In this document: in pieces, positions 1 through 8,227 of the stretch | Position numbering within the stretch: the first letter of the stretch is position 1 | Layout of the letters: every line of letters begins with the position of its first letter | From: Opitutaceae bacterium | Lineage (GTDB): Bacteria; Verrucomicrobiota; Verrucomicrobiia; Opitutales; Opitutaceae | Reading direction: 5' to 3' | DNA length: 64,000 bases | Assembly (NCBI GenBank): GCA_003164715.1 | Contig: PLTZ01000013.1 | Location: 114,794 to 178,793, forward strand | The notes under the pieces: generated by a model | Database searches by the model: none | Told to the model about the DNA's origin: nothing | Seen by the model: only the letters and a program-made list of their open reading frames with translations | Made by a program: the position numbers and the translations under genes

Positions 1-687
1 GAGAGCCCCCTCGGTGTTCCACGTGAGGTCGCCGCCGTCGAAGAAGCGGAACGGGCCGAAGCGGAGCAGGAGGACGATGCTGTTCGCGTTGTCGGTCGTG
101 TCCGCCGGGTGGACGGTGTTCTCCGCGGCCCGCGGGTTGGGATCGGCGCCGGGCGGCGCCGGGATAAACTGCTGGCGGGCGCCGAGGCATTGGAGCGTAA
201 GGGCAGGGGCCCCCGCGGGGGACCGCAGCGGGATCCGGTCGCCCGGGTGGAGGATGCTCCGGCCCTCCGCGGGGAAGTCGCGGTAGGGGCGCAGCAGCAT
301 GACCCAACGGGTGTCGGTGGGGTTGTTGTCGGGATCGTGCGTGGGGAAGCCGTTGTTGTAGACCTGCCCGACCGGGATCAGCGCCGCGAGCTCGGCGGCG
401 CCGCCGTAGTGGTCCATGTGGAAGTGGGTCGTGACGAGGTGGTCTATCCGCTTCAGGCCCGCGACGTCGGCGGCGACGTGGCGGATGCGACCAGAGTCGC
501 GTGAGCCCGGGCTCCCGGCGTCGACCAGCACCGACTCCCCTGCAGGCGTCACGATGAGGGTCGCGCCGCCCCCCTCGACGTCCACCCAGTAGATATCGAG
601 CCGGCCGTCGGACGCGCCGGCGAACGCCGGGACGGCGGCGAGTAGTCCGGCGGTCTGCAGGAGGAGGCGGAGGAGGCGGGAGGCCAT
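1..687 (-). CDS. Secreted metallo-beta-lactamase-fold hydrolase (3' end outside window)
   Basis: The frame is open from an ATG at 687 to the window edge, giving 229 codons without the C-terminus. The first 24 or so residues form a signal peptide (MASRLLRLLLQTAGLLA, cleaved near AFA-GA), so the protein is exported. The segment THFHMDHYGG at about residues 88-97 is the HxHxDH zinc motif of the MBL superfamily, preceded by VLVDAGSPG. The order DIYWVDVEGGGATLIV, VDAG, HFHMDH resembles the ComEC-type MBL hydrolases often found as stand-alone secreted proteins. The substrate cannot be told from sequence. It is on the same strand as the following GH2 gene, 53 bases away, and may be co-transcribed with it. 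Confidence 0.8.
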   Translation of the reverse strand, partial: MASRLLRLLLQTAGLLAAVPAFAGASDGRLDIYWVDVEGGGATLIVTPAGESVLVDAGSPGSRDSGRIRHVAADVAGLKRIDHLVTTHFHMDHYGGAAELAALIPVGQVYNNGFPTHDPDNNPTDTRWVMLLRPYRDFPAEGRSILHPGDRIPLRSPAGAPALTLQCLGARQQFIPAPPGADPNPRAAENTVHPADTTDNANSIVLLLRFGPFRFFDGGDLTWNTEGAL

Positions 688-740
688 GGGTTCAGGCCCG
701 TTGGGGGGCGGCACAAGGGAGCCGGTCACCGGAGCCCGGG

Positions 741-3221
741 TCAATTTCCATCGGGCCTGTAGCTCACCTTGACGCCGTCCTTTGTCATCGGCTCGGCAAC
801 GACGCTGCCCGCCATTCCCTGAGATCCTGCGCCAACGTTCATGCTGCCCCACGGCGCGATACGCTGAACGGCCGCGAGGAGCCGGCCCTGGAAGGCCGCG
901 CGGGTCGCGGTCTTGAACCGTCCGCCGTAGCTTAGGTCACCGGTATCGAGTCCGATCAGGCGGCCGTCGCCCGCGACCTCGACCGTAACCTCGGGGCTCG
1001 CGTCGGTCACCGCGACGCCGTGGTCGTCGACCACGGTGATCTCGTAGAGTTCGATGTCGCCGGGCAAGGGCTTCGCCTGGCGCTCAACCTGCAGCCTCGC
1101 GGGCTTGCCCGCCGTCTGGAGTTTCTGTTCGGAGACCTGCTTTCCGGCGCGGTAGCCGGTCGCCGACAGGACACCGGACTCATAGGGCACCGTCCAATCG
1201 CTCGAGCACACGTCGCGGGGGACCGCGTGGCGGCCCAGGGAGCGCCCGTTCAGGAACAGCTCGGCCTCGTCGCAGTTCGTGGCCACGCGGACATGGATGG
1301 GGGCGCCATCCGGCCAGTTCCACTTGAGGAACGCGGGCGCGGGCCGCCAGACGAACTCGGGCTTCTCGCCGGAGAGGCAGAAGAGCTGGAGCACCGGGTC
1401 GCTCCGCCAGTAGGCGCAGCGCTGGTAGAACTCGGGCTTTCGGCCCCCTGCCAGATCGAGGAACCCGGAGCCAGACCCGCGGCGCGGGAAGCCGTGCGCC
1501 TCGCCGAGGTAGTCGACGCCCGTCCATATGAACTCCCCGATGACATAAGCGTTGTCCCGCACGCCGAGCCAGTTGTAGGCCATGTTGCCGGTCTCGGTGC
1601 CAAGGCAGAGGCGGTGGGGGAAGCGTTCCCGCTCGGGGGCGTAGGTCTTGTCGCCGTAGAGACGGTCGATGTAGTTGTACCCCGCAATGTCGAGCGCGTC
1701 CATGAAGCCGTTCCGCGACGAGACGTGGGACTGGTCGCAGGCCGAGGTCGCCGGGCGGGTGGGGTCCTCCTCGTGGCATATGGCGACAAGCTCCCGGGCA
1801 ATCTTGGCGCCGCCGTCCTCGAGCTGGTTCGGAATCTCGTTGCCGATGCTGTAGAGGACCACGCAGGGGTGGTTGCGGTCGCGTCGCAGCATGGCGCGCA
1901 GGTCCGCGTCGTGCCACTGGTTGAAGTAGAGGTGGTAGCCGTAGAGCGACTTGCCCCGGGTGTCCTCCGTGGGGTTGTAGGTCCAGTCCCTCGTCCACTC
2001 GTCAAACGCCTCATCAAAGACGTATAGGCCCAGCCGGTCGCACAGGTCGTAGAATTCCGGGGCGAAGGGATGGTGGCTCGTGCGGATGGCGTTGCAGCCC
2101 ATCTCCTTCAGTCGTGCGAGGCGAAAGGCCCAGACCGCCTCGGGGACCGCGTTTCCGAACGAGCCGGCGTCCTGGTGGAGGCACAACCCGTTCAGCTTGG
2201 TGGGCCGGCCGTTCACGAACAGGCCCCGATCCGGGTCGAACACGAGCTGGCGGATGCCGAAGGTCGTGACGGTCTCGTCGAGCGTCTCCCCGTCCATCCT
2301 GAGGGTGCTGCGCAGCCGGTAGAGCTCCGGCGCGGCGTCGGACCAGAGGCGGGGCTTGGGCACCGTGACCCACTGGGTGACGCGCTGGCCGGGGTGCAGG
2401 CTCTCGAGGGCGAGCGTGGATTCGGTGCCCGCGGCGACTGTCCCATCCGGCGCCAGCACGGTGCTCAGCACGGTCACTTCGCGTTTGGCTGGGTGCGCGT
2501 GCCAGCTGTCCTTGAGCCACGCCTGCCGCTCCCCCTCCGTGAGGAAGTGGGCGTCGATCGTCATGGCGGACTGGACGACTGCCTGTTCGGGCGACACCTC
2601 GGGGGTCGTGACGCTGACGCCGCCGTCGAGATGGAAATGCGTGTAGCCGGTGACGATGAGGCGCACGTGCCGGTAGATCCCCGAACCCGCGTACCAGCGC
2701 AGCGAGGGCTCGAGCGAGTCGTCGACGCGGACGGCCAGCACGTTGGGCGAGCCGTCGGTCCTCAGGTAGTCCGTGAGGTCGTAGCGGAACCCGACGAAGC
2801 CGTAGGGCCGGCGCCCGAGGAACTGGCCGTTGATCCAGACCTCGCTGTTCATGTACACGCCGTCGAACTCGACGACGACCTTGCGGCCGGCCTCGGCGGG
2901 CCGCGCGAAGCTCTTGCGGTACCAGCCGATCCCGTGCGCGAAGAAGCCGCCGTTCGGCTCGCCCTCCGGCGGAGGGCTGAGGGGCAGCTCGATGCTCCAG
3001 TCGTGCGGAAGGTCGAGCGTGCGCCAGCCCGAGTCGTCGAACGCGGGCTGCCTCGCCGCCGGGTCGTCGCCGAGGCGGAATCTCCAGCCCGCGTCGAGCG
3101 GGATCCTCTCCCGCGGGCCCGGCGCCGGGTCTGCGGCGAAGAGGGGGGCGCAGGCGAGGAGCGCGAGGGCGGCAAAGCGGAGCGCGCACAGGGGCGCAGG
3201 GGGAGGGATGCGGTGGGCCAT
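741..3221 (-). CDS. Secreted glycoside hydrolase family 2 beta-galactosidase-type enzyme
   Basis: An 826-residue protein when started at the ATG at 3221, which puts a clean signal peptide (LRFAALALLACAPLFAA) at the N-terminus; an upstream ATG at 3296 would add 25 unlikely residues. Domain order is that of GH2: sugar-binding jelly roll (GWRFRLGDDP, DLPHDWSIE, about 35-210), Ig-like domain (about 215-330), TIM barrel (about 340-620), then C-terminal beta domains. The acid/base Glu is near 462 in YSIGNEIP and the nucleophile near 563 in VIGEFIWTG. Family members hydrolyse beta-galactosides and related beta-linked sugars; DUF4982-like C-termini are common in Bacteroidota and Verrucomicrobia. The exact substrate is unknown. 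The start faces the aldo/keto reductase gene across a 116-base divergent spacer. Confidence 0.9.
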   Translation of the reverse strand: MAHRIPPPAPLCALRFAALALLACAPLFAADPAPGPRERIPLDAGWRFRLGDDPAARQPAFDDSGWRTLDLPHDWSIELPLSPPPEGEPNGGFFAHGIGWYRKSFARPAEAGRKVVVEFDGVYMNSEVWINGQFLGRRPYGFVGFRYDLTDYLRTDGSPNVLAVRVDDSLEPSLRWYAGSGIYRHVRLIVTGYTHFHLDGGVSVTTPEVSPEQAVVQSAMTIDAHFLTEGERQAWLKDSWHAHPAKREVTVLSTVLAPDGTVAAGTESTLALESLHPGQRVTQWVTVPKPRLWSDAAPELYRLRSTLRMDGETLDETVTTFGIRQLVFDPDRGLFVNGRPTKLNGLCLHQDAGSFGNAVPEAVWAFRLARLKEMGCNAIRTSHHPFAPEFYDLCDRLGLYVFDEAFDEWTRDWTYNPTEDTRGKSLYGYHLYFNQWHDADLRAMLRRDRNHPCVVLYSIGNEIPNQLEDGGAKIARELVAICHEEDPTRPATSACDQSHVSSRNGFMDALDIAGYNYIDRLYGDKTYAPERERFPHRLCLGTETGNMAYNWLGVRDNAYVIGEFIWTGVDYLGEAHGFPRRGSGSGFLDLAGGRKPEFYQRCAYWRSDPVLQLFCLSGEKPEFVWRPAPAFLKWNWPDGAPIHVRVATNCDEAELFLNGRSLGRHAVPRDVCSSDWTVPYESGVLSATGYRAGKQVSEQKLQTAGKPARLQVERQAKPLPGDIELYEITVVDDHGVAVTDASPEVTVEVAGDGRLIGLDTGDLSYGGRFKTATRAAFQGRLLAAVQRIAPWGSMNVGAGSQGMAGSVVAEPMTKDGVKVSYRPDGN

Positions 3222-3337
3222 GGCGGGGGCGGGGTTCTTTCGCGGGATTGGCGCGGCGACGATTCGTGTTTCGTTTCTGGCGCCGATCATCACCATGCGG
3301 CGATTCGGAGCAAGACCTCAACACCGGCAGAAGCCCC

Positions 3338-4273
3338 ATGAACTACAGGACCCTCGGCAGGACCGGACTGAAGGTGTCCGTCCTCGGTTTCGGCGGATCG
3401 TCGCTCGGCTCGGTGTTCCGTGAGATCGACGAGAAGGAGGGCGTCCGCACCGTGCACGCGGCCGTCGAGCACGGGATCAACTTCATCGACACGTCCCCGT
3501 TCTACGGGCTCACGCGCGCGGAGACGATCCTCGGCAAGGCGCTCCGCCAGATCCCTCGCGAGAGGTACATTCTGGCGACCAAAGTGGGGCGCTACGGCTA
3601 CAAGGAGCGGGACTTCGACTTCTCGGCAGCGCGCGTCACGCGGAGCGTGGACGAGAGCCTGGAGCGCCTGGGCACCGACCATGTCGACTTCATCCAGGTC
3701 CACGACATGGAGTTCGGAAGCGCCGACCAGATTGTCGCCGAGACGCTTCCCGCCCTGCGCCGCGTGCAGGCCGCCGGCAAGGCGCGCTTCGTCGGCGTCA
3801 CGTGCCTGCCGCTGCGCCTCCTGAGCTCGGTCGTGGACCAGGCCGAGGTCGACCAGGTCCAGTCCTACTGCCACTACTGCCTGAACGACACCTCGCTCGC
3901 CGCGCTCCTGCCCCATCTCCGGGAAAAGGCAATAGGCGTGATCAATTCCGCGCCGATCGCGATGCGCCTCCTGAGCCTGGAGGGGCCGCCCGCCTGGCAT
4001 CCCGCGCCGCAGGCGCTCCGGGAGCGGTGCGCCGAGGCGGCGAGGTACTGCGCCGATCGCGGGGGCGACCTGAGCCGGCTGGCGCTGCAGTTCTCCGTGG
4101 CCAATCCCGACATCGCCTCGACCGTCGTGGGCACGGCGAGCCCGGAGCGGATCGAAAGGAACATCCGCGAGATCGAGGAGCCGATCGACGCGGAGCTGCT
4201 GGCGGGGGTGCAGCGTATCCTGGCGCCGGTGCACGGCGTCACCTGGCCCTCGGGCCGGCCGGAGAACAACTGA
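3338..4273 (+). CDS. Aldo/keto reductase
   Basis: The start at 3338 gives the family N-terminus MNYRTLGRTGLKVSVLGFGG and a 311-residue protein; the open frame begins earlier but has no family sequence there. The AKR tetrad is visible: Asp in DTSPFYG with its Tyr (about residues 51-56), Lys in ATKVGR (about 82) and His in QVHDMEF (about 122). The late segment TVVGTASPERIERNI fits the NADP-binding end of the barrel. The closest style is L-galactose/L-fucose dehydrogenase-like AKRs, which oxidise aldoses, so a role in processing sugars released by the divergent GH2 enzyme is plausible but inferred. No signal peptide, hence cytoplasmic. Confidence 0.88.
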   Translation: MNYRTLGRTGLKVSVLGFGGSSLGSVFREIDEKEGVRTVHAAVEHGINFIDTSPFYGLTRAETILGKALRQIPRERYILATKVGRYGYKERDFDFSAARVTRSVDESLERLGTDHVDFIQVHDMEFGSADQIVAETLPALRRVQAAGKARFVGVTCLPLRLLSSVVDQAEVDQVQSYCHYCLNDTSLAALLPHLREKAIGVINSAPIAMRLLSLEGPPAWHPAPQALRERCAEAARYCADRGGDLSRLALQFSVANPDIASTVVGTASPERIERNIREIEEPIDAELLAGVQRILAPVHGVTWPSGRPENN

Positions 4274-4393
4274 CCCCGCGCCCCGCGGGTCCCGGCGGAG
4301 CGCGGACGGCCTTCGGCAGATCCGCAAAATCTGCGAGGGGATTCGCAAACCATGCGCAGCTTGCCCGGGCGGGAAAGGGGTACTCTCGGCCGC

Positions 4394-5188
4394 GTGAGCC
4401 ATACCCCATGGCCTCGGATCTCGTGCCTCCTGCTGGGCGGAGTCCTGGCAGGCTGCGCCCAGAACAGGGGCCCTGCGACGGGCGCATACGTCCGCGAGTT
4501 CGAGTCGGCCGCGTCGGCCCTCTCGGGCCAGATACGGGAGCTCCCGCGGGTGGCCCCTCCCGCCAAGCCGACCCTCCCCGCCAACCCGACGCCGGAGGAG
4601 CAGCGCATCTACGACGGCATGGACCGGATCTATCCCCTCTTCGTGAACCAGTACTACGGCTCGGTGTACGAGCGGTGCCAGACCCTCGCGCAGCTCTGCG
4701 GCCAGGCGCAGGACCGCATCGCGGCGATCAAGACCGACGGCGTCGACTCGGCGGCCGTCCAGCTGGCGACCGTGGCAGGGCAGGCCATGGGCAACAAGCG
4801 GGCGTTCTTTGTCGAGCTCGGCCGCTTGGCCGCGCTCAACCGGGATGCGCTCAAGCGCCGCCGCACCACGGACGCCGTGGACGATTTCCTCCAGGCGATC
4901 ATGGACGGCTCCTTGGACAGGCTGGCCAACTGCGGCGACGACGACCGGGTGGCGGCCGGGGTCGTCTCCAGGCTTAAGGAGGCCGCGGATGCGGCGGCGA
5001 AGCGCCAGGAGGACACGGACGCCGTCGTCGATCAGGTGGCCCGCGGGACCGCGGCCGCCGCGGAGCTCGAGCGCGGGATGGTCGAGTGCCGGTCCGGCAG
5101 GGCGAAGCTGGCGGCCGACCTCAAGGCGAAGTATCCGGGGCAGGACTGGACCGCGCTGACCCAGGCGCCGCCGCCCGCGAAGCGGTAG
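4394..5188 (+). CDS. Predicted lipoprotein, function unknown
   Basis: A GTG at 4394 gives a compact lipoprotein signal (PRISCLLLGGVLAGC) with lipobox LAGC; an ATG at 4352 in the same frame would add 14 residues. The mature part of about 245 residues is rich in Ala, Glu, Asp and Arg and probably helical: a Pro-rich linker (VAPPAKPTLPANPTPEE) is followed by long amphipathic stretches such as ISRLKEAADAAAKRQEDTD-like segments. I do not recognise a family. It lies between the aldo/keto reductase and a convergent CN-hydrolase with only 13 bases to the latter's stop. It probably sits in the outer or inner membrane facing the periplasm. Confidence 0.65.
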   Translation: MSHTPWPRISCLLLGGVLAGCAQNRGPATGAYVREFESAASALSGQIRELPRVAPPAKPTLPANPTPEEQRIYDGMDRIYPLFVNQYYGSVYERCQTLAQLCGQAQDRIAAIKTDGVDSAAVQLATVAGQAMGNKRAFFVELGRLAALNRDALKRRRTTDAVDDFLQAIMDGSLDRLANCGDDDRVAAGVVSRLKEAADAAAKRQEDTDAVVDQVARGTAAAAELERGMVECRSGRAKLAADLKAKYPGQDWTALTQAPPPAKR

Positions 5189-5201
5189 CTCGACCGCGCT
5201 C

Positions 5202-6542
5202 TCACCCCGGGGGCCGGCCCGCCGGACCCTCGTCGGGCAGCGGGATGTCCCTGCGGATCTCCTTGTGGAAGCGGGCCCGCATGTCCCCGAGCCAGGAGTC
5301 CATGAAGCGGTCCGCGAGGTTGAGGGGCATCGTCTTGTCCACGCCGGAGTCCAATGTGGAGAAGAGGACCCGGCCCGTCGGGTCGATGATGGCCGACTCG
5401 ACGTCGTAGCCCGACGAGACCACGTAGAGGTGGTTCTCGAGGGCGCGCGCCTTGAGCAGCGTCAGGTACCCGCCCGCGGCCGGGACAAAGAGGATCTCCG
5501 CCCCCTGGACCGCCATGGCGCGGGCCGCGTCGACGTACTCGGCGTCCCAGCAGATCATGAGTCCTATCCTGCCGAAATCGGTGTCGAAGACGGGATAGGC
5601 CCCGCCCGGCGTGAGTCCGCCCTCGACCTCCTCGCGGGGCAGGTGGACCTTCCGGTACTTGCCTGCCACGCGGCCGTGCCGGTCGATCAGGACGGCCGTG
5701 TTGTAGTCGGTGGCGCCGTCCCGCTCGGTGAGCCCGGCCACGATGTACATCCCGTACGTGCGGGCCTTCTCGCCCAAGCGCTCCGTGCTGGGGCCGGGGA
5801 TCGCCTCCGCGGCGCCGGCATAGGGCCTCGAACTGCCCTCAAGGAGCAGCTCCTCGCCCAGGCAAACGATGTCCGGCTTGTCCTCGGCGGCGCGGTCGAG
5901 CGCCCTGAGCCACGCCCCGAGGTTATCGGGGGCGCCTCGCGGATGCAGGGAGACGGTCCCGGCGCGGACCCACCGGGCGGGCGGCGGCTGCGCCTCCCCG
6001 AAGGTGATGTCGTCCCACCACACCGTGCCCCGCGGGGCCCAGCCGAGCGTAAGCTCTATCCTCGCGCGCGCGGCCTGCGGCGGGGCCGGCACGCACAATG
6101 TCACGCGCGTCCAGTCCCCCTCCGCCGCGCTCTCGTAGGCGTAGTCGGGCTGGCCCGTGCGCAGGCCCTGGGCGTCAAGCCAGTCGATCCGGGCCACGAT
6201 CTCGCGCGCCTGGTCGGCGACCGACTGCGCGCGGTAGTAGGCGGTCAGCCGGTAGTACTGCGAGCCCCTGATGCCGCCCGCGGTGTAGGCCCATCCCCCG
6301 TACTCGGCGGGGTTGCCGCCCCCCGAAATCGCCAGCGCGTCGGGGGCCGAGCGGAAGTGAGCCGTGTCCACGTAGCACCTCGGCCGGATCTCATCGCGCG
6401 GGGCCCACGCGGACCATCCGGCGTCCCGGCCGAAGTCGCGCAGCTCGAGGCGCAGCGGGCCGCCCGCCTGGCCGGCGCACGGGGGGACGAGCGCCGCCAT
6501 GAGGAGCGCGCCGAATGTGGGGAGGTGGGCGATGGACCGCAT
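5202..6542 (-). CDS. Secreted carbon-nitrogen hydrolase with N-terminal carbohydrate-binding-like domain
   Basis: Started at the ATG at 6542 (447 residues), which leaves a normal signal peptide; the ATG at 6566 adds eight basic residues. After the signal comes a jelly-roll-like domain (about 25-190, ending TVWWDDITFGEA, a typical CBM strand) and then a nitrilase-superfamily domain (about 205-420). The catalytic triad is visible: Glu in CLGEELL (about 230), Lys in YRKVHLP (about 296) and Cys in MICWDAEY (about 330). Nitrilase-superfamily enzymes cleave amides or nitriles and most are cytoplasmic, so an exported copy with a binding module is unusual. The start is divergent from the MFS transporter gene. 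Confidence 0.85.
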   Translation of the reverse strand: MRSIAHLPTFGALLMAALVPPCAGQAGGPLRLELRDFGRDAGWSAWAPRDEIRPRCYVDTAHFRSAPDALAISGGGNPAEYGGWAYTAGGIRGSQYYRLTAYYRAQSVADQAREIVARIDWLDAQGLRTGQPDYAYESAAEGDWTRVTLCVPAPPQAARARIELTLGWAPRGTVWWDDITFGEAQPPPARWVRAGTVSLHPRGAPDNLGAWLRALDRAAEDKPDIVCLGEELLLEGSSRPYAGAAEAIPGPSTERLGEKARTYGMYIVAGLTERDGATDYNTAVLIDRHGRVAGKYRKVHLPREEVEGGLTPGGAYPVFDTDFGRIGLMICWDAEYVDAARAMAVQGAEILFVPAAGGYLTLLKARALENHLYVVSSGYDVESAIIDPTGRVLFSTLDSGVDKTMPLNLADRFMDSWLGDMRARFHKEIRRDIPLPDEGPAGRPPG

Positions 6543-6725
6543 GGCGGCTTTCCGGGACCGCCGCAAGCCTCTCCCGCAACGGCGCCGAAGGCAAGTGGCG
6601 GCTGGGGCTTAGGGCCGGCCGGGTTGGTTGTTGCCGAGCGTCCGGTGTTTCCATTCTGTCGGGGGTGTCCGTTGCCGGCGGTGGTCACCCGACGCCGCAC
6701 CTTCTGCGAGCACCCCTCCCCATCC

Positions 6726-8177
6726 ATGAGCGAAACAGCCCCCCGTCGAACCGCCTCCGAGATGATTATCGGCTACTTCAGGGACTTCGGCGTCCTGCGG
6801 GAGACCCGCAAGGAGTACTGGGGCATCCAGATCATCAACTTCCTCGACTGCACGGCGTACTTTGGCCTCCTGACGATCGCGGCCGTATTCCTCTCGGACG
6901 ACCTCGGGATGAGCGACCGCGGGGCCGGCTACACGATCACGCTCTTCACGTCGGCCGTGTCGCTCTTGCTGATGTTTTCCGGGATGGCCACGGACTGGCT
7001 CGGGATCCGGCGCTCGCTCAACGTCGTCCTCGGCGGCCAGCTCGTGCTGCGCCTCGCGATGCTCTGGGTCGGGCTCACCCCGTCCCTGCCGCACCGGGGC
7101 CTCCTGGCCGGCGCCATCTTTTTCCTCATGGCGCCGTTCATCGCGGGCCTGCAGACCATCTTCCAGGCGGGGACCAACCGGTACACGAGCCGCAAGTCGC
7201 GCAGTGCCGGCTTCAACCTCTGGTACCTCTTCATGAACGTCGGGGCCGCGGCGGCCGGCTTCTCGATCGACATCGTCCGCAAGGTCCTGCACGTCGGCAA
7301 CGTCCACATCTTTACGCTGGGGGTGGCCATGGCCGTCCTCAGCCTCATCACCGCGAAACTCTTCATCAAGAGCGAGGACCAGCTGGTCGCGGCCGACGAG
7401 CCGCCGGAGGAGCAGGAAAAGGACAAGAAGGTGGTGCGCAAGAACCCCCTGAAGGTGTGGCGCGAAATGATCCGCGAGCCGGCGCTCCTTCGCCTGGCGG
7501 TGCTGGTCGCGCTCATCGTCGGCGTGCGGGCCGTCTACACCTACCTGTACATCCTGATGCCGAAGTACTGGCTGCGCACGATCGGGCCGGACGCGGCGTT
7601 CGGGACCCTGAACGCGATCAACCCGATCGGGATCGTGATCGGGCTCATCTTCTTCATCCCGTTCGCGAACCGTTGGCCGGTGTTCAAGATGCTCGTTTAC
7701 GGGGCCATGATCTCGTCCGTCGCCCTCCTGCCCATGGCGCTTCCATGGACCATCTACGGGATGAGCATCCAGAGCGCCCACTATGTCATGGCGCTCCTGT
7801 GCATGGTGCTGGTGACGATCGGCGAGGTGGTGTGGTCGCCGAAGCTCTACGAGTACACGGCGGCGATCGCGCCCAAGGGCCAGGAGGGCGCCTACCTCGG
7901 GCTTTCGCTGATCCCGTGGTTCCTCGCGAAGACGCTTGTGAGCTTCCTGTCCGGGCACCTGCTGGAGCGCTGGTCGCCCGAGAAGGTCACGATCAACGGC
8001 GTCTCCGTCCCGCTGCAGCAGGCGATGGTCGCCCACCAGCTCGACTACTGGCACCGGCCCGAGGCCATGTGGCTTGTCCTCGGGGCCTACGCGCTCGCGG
8101 GCTGCATCATCGCGGCCTTCCTCGAGAAGTGGCTCACGAAGGGCGTGGTCGAGCACCCGGCCACTCCGAAGCGCTAG
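6726..8177 (+). CDS. MFS transporter, POT/oligopeptide-like
   Basis: A 483-residue integral membrane protein started at the ATG at 6726 (MSETAPRRTASEM); the frame is open far upstream only as an antisense shadow of the CN-hydrolase. About 12 hydrophobic segments can be drawn. The loop 2-3 signature GMATDWLGIRRS matches the MFS G-x-x-x-D-R/K-x-G-R-R pattern. A charged central loop (EEQEKDKKVVRKN, about residues 220-240) separates the two six-helix halves. The YFGLLTIAAVFLSDDLG start resembles proton-dependent oligopeptide transporters. Its neighbours, a CN-hydrolase and an M3 oligopeptidase, make peptide uptake a reasonable guess, but substrate is not shown. Confidence 0.85.
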   Translation: MSETAPRRTASEMIIGYFRDFGVLRETRKEYWGIQIINFLDCTAYFGLLTIAAVFLSDDLGMSDRGAGYTITLFTSAVSLLLMFSGMATDWLGIRRSLNVVLGGQLVLRLAMLWVGLTPSLPHRGLLAGAIFFLMAPFIAGLQTIFQAGTNRYTSRKSRSAGFNLWYLFMNVGAAAAGFSIDIVRKVLHVGNVHIFTLGVAMAVLSLITAKLFIKSEDQLVAADEPPEEQEKDKKVVRKNPLKVWREMIREPALLRLAVLVALIVGVRAVYTYLYILMPKYWLRTIGPDAAFGTLNAINPIGIVIGLIFFIPFANRWPVFKMLVYGAMISSVALLPMALPWTIYGMSIQSAHYVMALLCMVLVTIGEVVWSPKLYEYTAAIAPKGQEGAYLGLSLIPWFLAKTLVSFLSGHLLERWSPEKVTINGVSVPLQQAMVAHQLDYWHRPEAMWLVLGAYALAGCIIAAFLEKWLTKGVVEHPATPKR

Positions 8178-8227
8178 CGCGGGGGGGGCGGGCCGCCGGG
8201 GCGCCCGCCCGCCGGACCCGCGCGCGG

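Noticed and set aside
1020..3341. Long plus-strand frames opposite the GH2 gene
   Set aside because: They are Arg/Ala/Val-rich shadows without family sequence, caused by GC-biased third positions.
5265..6725. Very long plus-strand frame upstream of the MFS gene
   Set aside because: It is the antisense shadow of the CN-hydrolase gene in high-GC DNA; transporter sequence begins only at 6726.
8185..8220. Terminator between the convergent MFS and M3 peptidase genes
   Set aside because: Inverted GGGCGGGC/GCCCGCCC pairing exists but the region is uniformly GC-rich and has no T-run on either strand.
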